This document shows, piece by piece, positions 24,280 to 32,747 of a stretch of 36,372 nucleotides of DNA. The stretch is from Pseudodesulfovibrio pelocollis. GTDB lineage: Bacteria; Desulfobacterota; Desulfovibrionia; Desulfovibrionales; Desulfovibrionaceae. Positions within the stretch are counted from its first letter, which is position 1. Each line of letters begins with the position of its first letter. The stretch spans positions 1 through 36,372 of the forward strand of contig NZ_JASTWE010000038.1 of assembly GCF_030282845.1 (NCBI RefSeq), written 5' to 3'. A program made the translations under genes and the position numbers. Under the pieces are notes generated by a model, which worked only from the letters and a program-made list of their open reading frames with translations, was not told the DNA's origin and ran no database searches.

Positions 24280-26766
24280 ATGCCAAAAGACCTGATCATC
24301 GTTGAGTCCCCGGCCAAGGTGAAGACCATCAGCAAGTTCCTGGGCAAGGACTATATGGTGGACGCCTCGGTGGGCCATGTGCGCGACCTGCCCACCCGCG
24401 ACCTGGGCGTGGACGAGGAAAACGGGTTCACCCCCCGCTACGAGATCATCCAGGGCAAGGAGGACGTGGTCAAGCGCCTCAAGGCCGCGGCCAAGAAGGC
24501 TGGCACCGTGTTCCTCGCGCCCGACCCGGACCGCGAGGGAGAGGCCATCGCCTGGCATGTGGCCGAGCTGCTCAGGCCGGTCAACAAGAACATCCGGCGC
24601 ATCCAGTTCAACGAGATCACCGCCCGCGCCGTCAAGGAAGCCCTGGAAAACGCCCAGGACCTCAACGAGAACCTCTTCGACTCCCAGCAGGCCCGGCGCA
24701 TCCTGGACCGGCTGGTGGGCTACAAGATTTCCCCCATCCTGTGGAAGAACGTCAAGCGCGGCATCTCGGCCGGGCGGGTCCAATCCGTGGCGCTCAAGCT
24801 GCTGGTGGAGCGCGAAAAGGAACGCCGCGCCTTCAAGGCCGACGAATACTGGCCCTTCAAGGTGCTCCTCGAAGGCGAAAACCCACCGCCCTTCTGGCTT
24901 GAACTGCACAAGCTCTCGGGCAAGGCGGTCAAGCCCGGCGTCAACCACGTCGCCACCGCCGACGAGGCCGAGGCGCTCCAGCAGGTCCTCGAGGGCGGCC
25001 AGTTCGCGGTGGAATCCGTGCAGGAGAAGCAGCGCAAGCGCGACCCCCTGCCGCCCTACATCACCTCCACCCTGCAGCAGGACGCCAACCGGCGGCTCGG
25101 CTTCTCGGCCAAGCGGACCATGTCCGTGGCCCAGCGCCTCTATGAGGGCGTGGAGCTTGGCAAGCGCGGCACCACCGCCCTGATCACCTACATGCGTACC
25201 GACTCGGTGCGCATCGCCAAGGAGGCGCAGGAGACTGCCAGGGAGCTGATCATCGACCGTTTCGGCGCAGACTATTATCCGCAGAAAACCAGGAATTTCA
25301 AGACCAAGGGCGGGGCGCAGGACGCCCACGAAGCCATCCGCCCGGTGGACGCGACCATCACCCCCGAAGAGGTCAAGAGCGTGCTGCCGTCCGAGCAGTA
25401 CCGCCTCTACCGCCTCATCTGGCAGCGGTTCGTGGCCTCGCAGATGGCGGCCGCCAACTTCTGGGACACCACGGTGCTGGTCAAGGCCCCCAAGACCCAG
25501 TGGCGGGCCAAGGGCGAGCGCATGCTCTTCCCCGGCTTCCTCGCGGCCATGGACAAGGCCGGGACAGAGGCCGAAACCGAGCTGCCCAAGCTGGCCGAGG
25601 GCGAGACCCTGCGCCTGAACGAGTTGAAGAAGGAGCAGAAATTCACCCAGCCGCCGCCGCGCTTCTCGGAAGCGTCGCTGGTCAAGACCCTGGAAGAGCT
25701 TGGCATTGGCAGGCCATCCACCTATGCGGCCATCATCTCCACCCTGCTCGATCGCGAATACGCCCGCCAGGAAGAGAAGCGGTTCGTGCCCACCGAGCTT
25801 GGATTCATCGTCTCGGACCAGCTCTCCGAACACTTCGTGGCCCTGATGGACGTGGGCTTCACCGCGCGCATGGAGGGCCTGCTCGACGACGTGGCCGCTG
25901 GCAAACAGGACTGGGTCCGGCTGCTCAAGGACTTCGGCGACGACTTCTACCCCATCCTGGACAAGGCGCGTGCCGGAATGGCCCGCTCCCAGCAGGAGAC
26001 GGACATCGTCTGCGAGAATTGCGGCAAGCCCATGGCCATCAAGTTCGGCCGCACCGGCGAATTCCTGGGCTGCACCGGGTTCCCCACCTGCCGGACCATC
26101 AAGAACTTCACCCGCGACGAGGATGGAAGCATCCGGGTCGTGGAGCGCGAGACCCCCGAGGAAACCGGGGTGGAGTGCGACAAGTGCGGCCGTCCCATGG
26201 CCATCAAGCAGAGCCGCCGGGGCGAATTCCTGGGCTGCACCGGCTACCCGGACTGCAAGAACATCGTCAACTTCGAGCGCGACGCCGAGGGCAAGATCAC
26301 CGTGGTCGAGGCGGACAAGCCCAAGGTGGTGGGCACCTGCCCGGACTGCGGGGGCGAGCTGCTGCTCAAGAAGGCGCGCACCGGCTCCCGGTTCATCGCC
26401 TGCTCCAACTACCCGGACTGCACCTATGCCGAGCCCTTCTCCACGGACGTTCCCTGCCCGGTGGAGGGCTGCACCGGCGAACTGGTGGAAAAATCCTCGC
26501 GCCGGGGCAAGATATTCTACTCCTGCTCGGCCTACCCCAAGTGCGACTACGCGGTCTGGAACTGGCCAGTGAAGGAGCCCTGCCCCAAGTGCGACCACCC
26601 CATCCTGACCAGCAAGACCACCCGGGACAAGGGCGAGCATCTGGCCTGCCCCAAGAAGGGATGCGGCTTCACCCGGCCTCTGGGTGAAGCGCCCGACGAG
26701 TCCCTGGACGACCCGGGCGACAACAGGCCTGAGGAGTCGGACGACTTCGGCGACGACAAGGCATAA
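24280..26766 (+). CDS. topA: DNA topoisomerase I
   Basis: An 828-residue type IA topoisomerase that relaxes negative supercoils. The Toprim domain is at the N-terminus (LIIVESPAKVKTISKFLG, then PDPDREGEAIAWH with the acidic metal triad). The catalytic tyrosine is Y304 in LITYMRTDSVRIA. The core ends near residue 570. It is followed by five tandem four-cysteine zinc-ribbon repeats beginning at about C578, C633, C687, C726 and C768, more than the three tetracysteine fingers of the E. coli enzyme. The C-terminus is acidic. The gene starts after GAAAGGACGACCAAGGG and its ATG is at 24280. Confidence 0.97.
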   Translation: MPKDLIIVESPAKVKTISKFLGKDYMVDASVGHVRDLPTRDLGVDEENGFTPRYEIIQGKEDVVKRLKAAAKKAGTVFLAPDPDREGEAIAWHVAELLRPVNKNIRRIQFNEITARAVKEALENAQDLNENLFDSQQARRILDRLVGYKISPILWKNVKRGISAGRVQSVALKLLVEREKERRAFKADEYWPFKVLLEGENPPPFWLELHKLSGKAVKPGVNHVATADEAEALQQVLEGGQFAVESVQEKQRKRDPLPPYITSTLQQDANRRLGFSAKRTMSVAQRLYEGVELGKRGTTALITYMRTDSVRIAKEAQETARELIIDRFGADYYPQKTRNFKTKGGAQDAHEAIRPVDATITPEEVKSVLPSEQYRLYRLIWQRFVASQMAAANFWDTTVLVKAPKTQWRAKGERMLFPGFLAAMDKAGTEAETELPKLAEGETLRLNELKKEQKFTQPPPRFSEASLVKTLEELGIGRPSTYAAIISTLLDREYARQEEKRFVPTELGFIVSDQLSEHFVALMDVGFTARMEGLLDDVAAGKQDWVRLLKDFGDDFYPILDKARAGMARSQQETDIVCENCGKPMAIKFGRTGEFLGCTGFPTCRTIKNFTRDEDGSIRVVERETPEETGVECDKCGRPMAIKQSRRGEFLGCTGYPDCKNIVNFERDAEGKITVVEADKPKVVGTCPDCGGELLLKKARTGSRFIACSNYPDCTYAEPFSTDVPCPVEGCTGELVEKSSRRGKIFYSCSAYPKCDYAVWNWPVKEPCPKCDHPILTSKTTRDKGEHLACPKKGCGFTRPLGEAPDESLDDPGDNRPEESDDFGDDKA

Positions 26767-26824
26767 ACCCGACACCTTTACTCCGGGCGCGGTTGTCCGT
26801 ATGGTTCTCTCATGGAGGACCATC

Positions 26825-27880
26825 ATGCCCGACACCCTGTTTTCCCGAATCATCGGACGCCGCCAGTGCCTGCGCGCCCTGCTGGGTGCGGGAGCTGGCG
26901 TCCTCGCCTGGCCCGGGCTGGCGGCCCGGCCCGGTGCCGCCAATGCTTCCGCCACCCCTGAAGCATCCCGTTCCACACCCCGCTCAACGGTGGTCATCGT
27001 CAAGACCGATGACCGCGCCAAGGGCATCCGCGCGGCCATGGCCCACTTCGACCTGAGCCGCTTCCAGGGTGCCCGCATCGCGCTGAAGGCCAACTACAAC
27101 AGCGCCGATCCTTTCCCTGCCTCCACCCATCCCGACACCCTGCGCGCCCTGATCGAGACCCTGGCCGAGACCCGGCCCGCGTCCATGACCCTGGCCGAGC
27201 GCAGCGGCATGGGCGATACGACCCAGGTGCTGCGCTCAATGGGCGTGCGCTCCCTGGCCGAGGAGCTGGGAGTGGAGGTGGTGGTCATGGACGACCTGGA
27301 CGCGGCGGGGTACGTCCTCTTCCGGCCCGTTGGCAGCCAGTGGAAGCGCGGCTTCCTCCTGGCCCGCCATTTTGCCGAGGCCGACGCGGTGGTGCAGACC
27401 TGCTGTCTGAAGACCCACCAGTACGGCGGGCACTTCACCATGGCCCTCAAGAACGCGGTGGGCGCTGTGGCCAAGCACGACCCGGGCGACGGCTACAACT
27501 ACATGACCGAGCTGCACCGCTCTCCGCTCCAGCGCTCACTCATTGCCGAAATCAGCCTTGTCTTCCGCAATGATCTGATCATCATGGACGGCATGAAGGC
27601 GTTCATCACCGGCGGTCCCCACGCAGGCCGCGAGGTCTCGCCCGGGGTGATCGTGGCAGGCACCGACCCCGTGGCCGTGGACGCGGTGGGCGTGGCCATC
27701 CTGCGCATGCACCCCACCACCGACGCGGTCAGGACCGGCCCGGTCTTCGCCCAGGAGCAGATCCGCCGCGCCGCCGAACTGGGCATCGGCGCACCCTCGC
27801 CCGAAGATATCGTACTGGCCCCCATCGGCCCGGGCGCGGACGGGTTCGTCCAGCGGGTGCGGGAGATTATGGCGGCGTGA
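26825..27880 (+). CDS. Exported DUF362-domain protein
   Basis: A 351-residue protein. The N-terminus is a probable twin-arginine signal (GRRQCLRALLGAGAGVLAWPGLAA, residues about 10-33), followed by an Ala/Ser/Pro-rich linker. The DUF362 domain occupies about residues 60-345, with KANYNSADPFPASTHPDTLRALIE, then QTCCLKTHQYGGHFTMALKNAVG and the later VIVAGTDPVAVDAVG. No ferredoxin-type cysteine clusters are present, unlike DUF362-ferredoxin fusions. DUF362 proteins have no firm function. GGAGG lies six bases before the ATG at 26825. It is 58 bases after topA and ends at a strong terminator. Confidence 0.87.
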   Translation: MPDTLFSRIIGRRQCLRALLGAGAGVLAWPGLAARPGAANASATPEASRSTPRSTVVIVKTDDRAKGIRAAMAHFDLSRFQGARIALKANYNSADPFPASTHPDTLRALIETLAETRPASMTLAERSGMGDTTQVLRSMGVRSLAEELGVEVVVMDDLDAAGYVLFRPVGSQWKRGFLLARHFAEADAVVQTCCLKTHQYGGHFTMALKNAVGAVAKHDPGDGYNYMTELHRSPLQRSLIAEISLVFRNDLIIMDGMKAFITGGPHAGREVSPGVIVAGTDPVAVDAVGVAILRMHPTTDAVRTGPVFAQEQIRRAAELGIGAPSPEDIVLAPIGPGADGFVQRVREIMAA

Positions 27881-27916
27881 GGGCATACCCGATCATTCAG
27901 ATCCTCGAAGCCATGC

Positions 27917-27956
27917 GCAAAGCCCGGCCCGCCACTCTTGGCGGGCCGGGCTTTGC
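27917..27956. terminator. Strong bidirectional terminator between convergent genes
   Basis: A perfect 17-bp stem (27917-27933 with 27940-27956) and six-base loop lies between the DUF362 gene (plus) and the small membrane protein gene (minus). The arms carry AAA and TTT at the base, so the element can act from both sides. Confidence 0.8.
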
Positions 27957-27979
27957 ATGTTCCCGAGGGGGTCGGACTG

Positions 27980-28438
27980 CTACGGCTCGCCCTGGCGCTG
28001 GGGCGGCTCGTTCCCGGCTTCCGGTGTTTCATCAGTGTCGGGATCGGCCGGATCGTCGGTCGGGATCGGCATCTCCTTCCAGCGGTTTCTGGCGTACACG
28101 GCGTTGACGATCCACAGGATGGGGTTGAACAGCAGGATGATGCCAACCACCCAGGCCCATTTCCTGCGCTTGAGGATGTAGAAGTACGGGATGATGGCCA
28201 GCGTGAAAAAGATCAAGGCCGTCAGGGTCTTCTCGTCATCCACTGCCGGACCCACGACAAGCATCAGGGCCAGCAGGCCATAGGTCAGCATGCCCATCAG
28301 GCCGGTGTAGTACCCCCACTTGTACGGCCTGGCCCCGGGGTATTTCTGATGGAGCTTCTTGTCCAGCAGGAGCGCCAACGGGATGGCAATGAGCGCGCAA
28401 ACCAGGGTCATGGCATAGCGTACAGGACTGTCTTCCAT
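27980..28438 (-). CDS. Small integral membrane protein of unknown function
   Basis: A 152-residue protein with about four membrane helices (near 8-27, 42-65, 73-90, 96-114). A basic loop, LDKKLHQKYPGARPYKWGYY, follows the first helix, and the C-terminal 35 residues are acidic and Pro-rich. No named family is recognised. The ATG at 28438 is chosen: GAGGAG lies six bases upstream; an adjacent GTG at 28441 is too close to it. It is transcribed separately from cysS, since a terminator-like hairpin lies between them. Confidence 0.75.
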   Translation of the reverse strand: MEDSPVRYAMTLVCALIAIPLALLLDKKLHQKYPGARPYKWGYYTGLMGMLTYGLLALMLVVGPAVDDEKTLTALIFFTLAIIPYFYILKRRKWAWVVGIILLFNPILWIVNAVYARNRWKEMPIPTDDPADPDTDETPEAGNEPPQRQGEP

Positions 28439-28610
28439 CACAAACTCCTCACAGGGTGCGGCTGTTCATATCGCATTCGCATCGCGGATCGACGCTCGTT
28501 CAATGGCAGAGCCAACAAAACAAACTTCACCGCCGATGTCCAGATGACTCGCTTGTCTTTCGCCCTGCCGCCTTCCGGCCCCTTGGCCGCAACCGCCCGC
28601 CCCTGGCCCC

Positions 28611-28653
28611 GCAAACAACAAAGCCCGGCCCGCCTTCATGGGCAGATCGGGCT
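28611..28653 (-). terminator. Likely terminator after cysS
   Basis: On the minus strand, AGCCCG and GCCC arms pair with GGGC and CGGGCT (28622-28653) with a four-base bulge, followed by TTTGTTGTTTG. It lies 25 bases after the cysS stop. Sixteen bases of it (28619-28634) are identical to the start of the 27917 terminator. Confidence 0.6.
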
Positions 28654-28677
28654 CGTCGTGTCCAAGGAAACAGCCAG

Positions 28678-30147
28678 TTAGCGAGTCTCGGCAATGACAT
28701 CCCAGGTGGCGCCCTGGGGGGTGTCCTTGACTTCCACGCGCATGGTGGCCAACTCGTCGCGGATGGCGTCGGAGCGGGCGAAGTCCTTGTCCTGGCGCGC
28801 CTGCTGCCGGGCGTCGATCAGATCCTGGACGCGGGCCGGGTCAATGCCCGCCCTGGCGGCGCGGCTGTCGCGCAGCTCGGCCAGGAACCCGGCCGGGTCG
28901 CTGCCGAACACGCCGAGCACCTCGCTCCACGTCCGCATCACCGCCTTGAAGCGGGTGAAGAAATCGCGGCCACCCTCGGACTTGCGCAGGTTCTTGTCCT
29001 CGACCACGCGCCCGGCCAGACGCACGGCGGAAAAGATGTGCCCCAGCGCCCCGGCGGTGTTCATGTCGTCTTCCATGGCCTCGGCCCAGTGGCCCTCGAT
29101 GACGTCGAGCTCCTCCACCAGTTCGGTCGGGAACGGCGACTTCTTCCAGCTGGTCTTGGCCAGTTCCGTGTCCACCTGGGCCAGGGCCGCGTAGACGCGG
29201 CGGATGCCCTTTTCCGCCTCCTCCAGCGCCTCGAAGGAGAAGTCGAGCGGGCTGCGATAGTGCATGGTCAGCAGGAAATAGCGCAATGCCTCGGGCATGA
29301 ACTTGTCGAGAATGTCCCGGATGGTGAAGAAGTTGCCCAGGGATTTCGACATCTTCTCGGAGTTGATCTGGACGAATCCGTTGTGCACCCAGTAGTTGGC
29401 AAAGGGCTTGCCCGTGGCCGCCTCGGACTGGGCGATCTCGTTCTCGTGGTGGGGGAAGGACAGGTCCTGGCCGCCACCGTGGATGTCCAGGGGCAGGGGC
29501 GCGTACTTCTCGCTCATGGCCGAGCATTCCAGGTGCCAGCCCGGACGGCCCGGCCCCCAGGGCGAATCCCAGGACGGCTCGCCGGGCTTGGCCGCCTTCC
29601 ACAGGGCAAAGTCCAGCGGGTCCTGCTTTTCCTCGCCCGGGTCGATGCGCGCGCCCGACTCCAGTTCGTCGATGTTCCGGCCCGAGAGCTTGCCGTAGTC
29701 GGCAAAGGAGCGGACCCGGAAATAAACATCGCCCGAGGGCGTGGCATAGGCGTTTCCCTGGCTGATGAGCTGCTCGGTCAGGGCGATCATCTCCGGGATG
29801 TGCTCGGTGCAACGGGGTTCCACATCGGCCCGGAGCACGCCCAGGCGGTCCATGTCCACATAGAACTCGCCGATGAAGCGCTCGGCCACTTCCCCGGCCT
29901 CGGCCCCGGTCTCGTTGGCCCGCTTGATGATCTTGTCGTCTATGTCAGTGAAATTGCGAATGAAGGTGACATCGTACCCCTTGTGGCGCAGGTAGCGGAA
30001 GAGCACGTCAAAGACCACGCTGGAGCGGGCATGGCCGATGTGGCAGAGGTCGTAGGCAGTGATGCCGCAGACATACATGTTGACCGCGTTGCCGTTGGCG
30101 GGGATGAATTCCTGCTTCTTCCTGACCAGGGTATTATAGAGTCTCAT
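28678..30147 (-). CDS. cysS: Cysteinyl-tRNA synthetase
   Basis: A 489-residue class I synthetase that charges tRNA-Cys. The HIGH motif is [11 protein letters not shown] (H36-H39), preceded by the zinc-ligand cysteine C27 in [10 protein letters not shown]. Further zinc ligands are in WHLECSAMS and the [20 protein letters not shown] block. KMSKS is present ([15 protein letters not shown]). The C-terminal anticodon-binding helical domain ends in the [15 protein letters not shown] motif. CGGAG lies seven bases before the ATG. It is the last gene of the minus-strand cluster that begins at nif3, 43 bases after the unknown membrane-anchored gene. Confidence 0.98.
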   Translation of the reverse strand: MRLYNTLVRKKQEFIPANGNAVNMYVCGITAYDLCHIGHARSSVVFDVLFRYLRHKGYDVTFIRNFTDIDDKIIKRANETGAEAGEVAERFIGEFYVDMDRLGVLRADVEPRCTEHIPEMIALTEQLISQGNAYATPSGDVYFRVRSFADYGKLSGRNIDELESGARIDPGEEKQDPLDFALWKAAKPGEPSWDSPWGPGRPGWHLECSAMSEKYAPLPLDIHGGGQDLSFPHHENEIAQSEAATGKPFANYWVHNGFVQINSEKMSKSLGNFFTIRDILDKFMPEALRYFLLTMHYRSPLDFSFEALEEAEKGIRRVYAALAQVDTELAKTSWKKSPFPTELVEELDVIEGHWAEAMEDDMNTAGALGHIFSAVRLAGRVVEDKNLRKSEGGRDFFTRFKAVMRTWSEVLGVFGSDPAGFLAELRDSRAARAGIDPARVQDLIDARQQARQDKDFARSDAIRDELATMRVEVKDTPQGATWDVIAETR

Positions 30148-30190
30148 TCAAATGCTCCGTTCGCAACAATCAGCTTTTATTGATCATTGA

Positions 30191-31072
30191 TTAGATGTCG
30201 CGCTCATAGTCCGTGGTCACGGAGACGTTGAGCAGGTGCAGGTTCTCGTAAAAATCGCGGCCCATGAAGAAGTAGAGCACTGGCACGGGCTCGTCGGGCC
30301 GGGCCGATACGACCACCCTGCCCGGCTCGGCCACGAACTCGGCCAGCCCGAGCAGGGCGCGCTCGGCAACACCGTTGCCCTCGCGGGCGCTATAGCGTGC
30401 CATGGTCGAGATCTCGGCCAGAATGCGCTGACGGGCCTCGTCCGGGGAGATGCCCAGCAGTCTGGCCGAGCTGCGCAGCAGCATGGTCACCATGGCATGG
30501 TCCTCGTAGATCAGGTCCACGTTGACCAGCCGCAGCCCCAGGAGTTTTTCCACACGCAACTGGTCCAGGTCAAGGCGGTCCACGGTGCCTGTCAGCGACA
30601 CCTCGCCCAGTTCGGGCGCGGAGAGCGACAGGGTGCGCACGGTCAGGGCCTGGCTCGCGGGCGCGTAGGCATAGTCCACGGCCAGATCGCCGCGCACCTC
30701 GCGCACGCCCATGGAGAGCAGGGGCGCGGCCCAGGTGCCGAAATTGGCCGGGGTGACGCGCATCAGCACCCCCCGGGCCTGGGCCGCGGCAAAGTGGGGC
30801 ACCGGATTCTTCTGGTCAAAGGAGCTGAAGCGGACCTCGTCGGCAGATACGCGCTGGCCGCCCGGCAGGGCCGCCTCCACCCCTTCGAGGATGACGCTTT
30901 GGTCCGAGAAGCGCACCGAAATGTCGTCGTAGGACACGATCAGGCCCGGCACGTCGCTCACGGCCTGGTTGAAGGCCCGCTCCACCTCGTGGTTGACGAA
31001 CCAGTAAAGCCCGGCCGCGCAGATGGCGGCGAAGACCACAAGGGAGATGAAAAATTTGCCCAGCCCGGACAC
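30191..31072 (-). CDS. Membrane-anchored periplasmic protein of unknown function
   Basis: A 293-residue protein with one N-terminal membrane helix (about residues 6-26, FFISLVVFAAICAAGLYWFV) and a large periplasmic domain. The pattern GLIVSYDDISVRFSDQSVILEGVEAALPGGQRVSADEVRFSSFD resembles the repeated beta-strands of AsmA-, DUF748- or DUF945-like lipid-transfer-type proteins, but the match is only by eye. The start is a GTG at 31072, six bases after the ispDF stop, with a weak AGGCGG site. Location between ispDF and cysS indicates cotranscription rather than shared function. Confidence 0.72.
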   Translation of the reverse strand: MSGLGKFFISLVVFAAICAAGLYWFVNHEVERAFNQAVSDVPGLIVSYDDISVRFSDQSVILEGVEAALPGGQRVSADEVRFSSFDQKNPVPHFAAAQARGVLMRVTPANFGTWAAPLLSMGVREVRGDLAVDYAYAPASQALTVRTLSLSAPELGEVSLTGTVDRLDLDQLRVEKLLGLRLVNVDLIYEDHAMVTMLLRSSARLLGISPDEARQRILAEISTMARYSAREGNGVAERALLGLAEFVAEPGRVVVSARPDEPVPVLYFFMGRDFYENLHLLNVSVTTDYERDI

Positions 31073-31078
31073 GCCCGC

Positions 31079-32314
31079 CTAGACCTCCCGCAGGGCCGAG
31101 ACCACGGCCACGGCCTTGATCCCCTGCTTGCGGCCGGTGAAGCCGAGGCTTTCCTCGGTGGTGGCCTTGACATTGACCCGGTCCACCGGGAGTCCGAGCA
31201 GCCGGGCCGCGTTGACGGCGATGGCTCCGGCGTGGGGCGCTATCTTCGGTATCTGGGTGATGATGGTCAGGTCCGCCTGGACCAGCCGCACCCCGGTCGC
31301 CTCGGCCATGGCCAGTATCTCGCGCAGGAGCACGCCGCTGTCCGCCCCGGCGAAGCGCGCGTCCGTGTCAGGGAAGTGGGTGCCGATGTCGCCGCCGCCA
31401 AAAGTGCCCAGCACGGCGTCGGCCAGGGCGTGAAGCAGCACGTCGCCGTCCGAGTGGGCGACGATGGTCGGGCCGCCGGGCACGGGCACGCCGCCCAGCA
31501 CCAGCGGCCTGTCGCCCTCGGTGCCGAAGCGGTGGACATCGTAGCCCCAGCCCACGCAGGGGATGGTGGCCCGGGCCTCGGCCAGCCGTTTCAGGTCCTC
31601 GGCCGTGGTGATCTTGATGTTGCCCGGCTCGCCGGGGATGATGGCGACGCGGATGCCCGCCCCGGGCGCATGGGCGGCCATGCGCTCCACCATGCTGGCG
31701 TCGTCGGTGACGTCCCAGCCATCGGCCGAGGCCAGGGCGTGGGCCTCGCGCAGCAGTCCGGTCGCAAAGGCCTGGGGGGTCTGCACCGCGCGCAGTTCGG
31801 CCCGGTCCAGGGTCTGGACCACGCCCTCGGTGCCGGATTCGTCCGTGGCCGCGCGCTTGATGGTGTCGGGCACCTGGATGGCAGGAACCACGGCCCGCTC
31901 GCCCCGGTGCAGGGCATCGATGAGCAGGGTGATGGTCCGGGCCGAGACGAATGGCCGGGCCGAGTCATGGACCAGCACGCCGTCGCAGCCGGGCGGCAGG
32001 GCGGCCAGACCGTGGGCCACCGAGTCCTGCCGCCGCGCCCCTCCGGCGCACACGGCCCAGTCCAGGCCGAGATTCTCGCTGCGGAAGAACTGGCTCACGC
32101 GCTTTTCCATGGCCGCCACATCCCCCTGCGGGAACACGAAGACCAGCCCGCGCACACCGGCCACGCGGGAAAAGGTGCGGGCCGAGTGCCAGAAAAGCGG
32201 CGCGCCCCGGTGCTCCAGGTATTGCTTGGCCACGCCCCCGGCGGCCCCGGCCAGGCGCGTGCCCGCTCCGGCGGCCAGGATCACGGCCCATATGGTCTTC
32301 AGCGGTCGGTCCAT
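31079..32314 (-). CDS. ispDF: Bifunctional IspD/IspF isoprenoid biosynthesis enzyme
   Basis: A fusion of two MEP-pathway enzymes, about 411 residues. The N-terminal IspD domain (about 1-235) makes CDP-methylerythritol; it has the nucleotide-binding AVILAAGAGTRL and VHDSARPFVS. The C-terminal IspF domain (about 250-411) cyclises CDP-ME 2-phosphate; it has GYDVHRFG, with the metal-ligand Asp and His, and HSDGDVLLHALADAVLG. The FPDTD and TTEESLGFTGRKQG motifs are intact. The IspE step is not encoded here. The ATG at 32314 is favoured because GGA is correctly spaced for it, though an ATG at 32320 is possible. rnpB lies immediately upstream. Confidence 0.95.
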   Translation of the reverse strand: MDRPLKTIWAVILAAGAGTRLAGAAGGVAKQYLEHRGAPLFWHSARTFSRVAGVRGLVFVFPQGDVAAMEKRVSQFFRSENLGLDWAVCAGGARRQDSVAHGLAALPPGCDGVLVHDSARPFVSARTITLLIDALHRGERAVVPAIQVPDTIKRAATDESGTEGVVQTLDRAELRAVQTPQAFATGLLREAHALASADGWDVTDDASMVERMAAHAPGAGIRVAIIPGEPGNIKITTAEDLKRLAEARATIPCVGWGYDVHRFGTEGDRPLVLGGVPVPGGPTIVAHSDGDVLLHALADAVLGTFGGGDIGTHFPDTDARFAGADSGVLLREILAMAEATGVRLVQADLTIITQIPKIAPHAGAIAVNAARLLGLPVDRVNVKATTEESLGFTGRKQGIKAVAVVSALREV

Positions 32315-32332
32315 GCGCATTCCGTGTTGTCA

Positions 32333-32360
32333 GCGGCGGGAGGGTTGCCCCTCCCGCCGC
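32333..32360 (-). repeat. Perfect hairpin between rnpB and ispDF
   Basis: A 12-bp perfect stem (GCGGCGGGAGGG at 32333-32344 with its complement at 32349-32360) has a four-base loop. It lies between the 3' end of rnpB and the ispDF start. No T-tract follows on the minus strand, so it could stabilise or define the rnpB 3' end, or act as a leaky terminator before ispDF. Confidence 0.6.
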
Positions 32361-32368
32361 CGTGGTAT

Positions 32369-32739
32369 CAGGTTTGGAGTCGGCCGATAAGCCGGGTTCT
32401 GTGCCCCCGAGGGGGCGGCTGTCATTCCTCTAGGGCGACTGTTACCAGCCGCCTCAAGCAACCTACCCGGTAGCCTGGGCCGGGCCGGCCTCGTACGCTA
32501 CCCTATTTGGTCTTGCTCCGAACGGAGTTCACCTGGCCTGCCGTGTCACCACGACAGCCGGTGGGCTCTTACCCCACCGTTTCACCCTTGCCGCCGGGTT
32601 TCCCCGGAGGCGGTCTGCTTTCTGTTGCACTTGACGGGGATCACTCCCCCTGGGCGTTACCCAGCGTTCTGCCCTGTGGAGCCCGGACTTTCCTCTCCGA
32701 TCAATGATCGCAGCGACAGCCTGTCCGGCTCCAAACCTG
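32369..32739 (-). ncRNA. rnpB: RNase P RNA (bacterial class A)
   Basis: The catalytic RNA of ribonuclease P, which trims tRNA 5' leaders. On the minus strand the conserved GAGGAAAGTCCGGGCTCC (P4 region) is present, followed by ACAGGGCAG and GGTAACGCC. Further along come AAGGGTGAAACGGTG, GAGCAAGACCAAATAGGG, GGTAGGTTGCTTGAGG and, at the 3' end, AGAACCCGGCTTATCGGC. The two ends pair over about 15 bp (32369-32383 with 32725-32739) to form P1. Length is about 370 bases, normal for class A. The ends are set by P1, not by mapped termini. Its 5' end is only eight bases after the stop of the zinc-ribbon gene, so its promoter is within that gene or it is cut from a longer transcript. Confidence 0.95.
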
Positions 32740-32747
32740 AAATCAAA

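Noticed and set aside
24154-27093. A 979-codon open frame antisense to topA
   Set aside because: Long antisense frames are common in GC-rich coding DNA. It mirrors topA and shows no family motifs.
32383-32390. GCCGATAA resembling a sigma-28 -10 element
   Set aside because: It is the complement of the conserved 3' GGCTTATCGGC of RNase P RNA, so it is structural and has no motility gene next to it.
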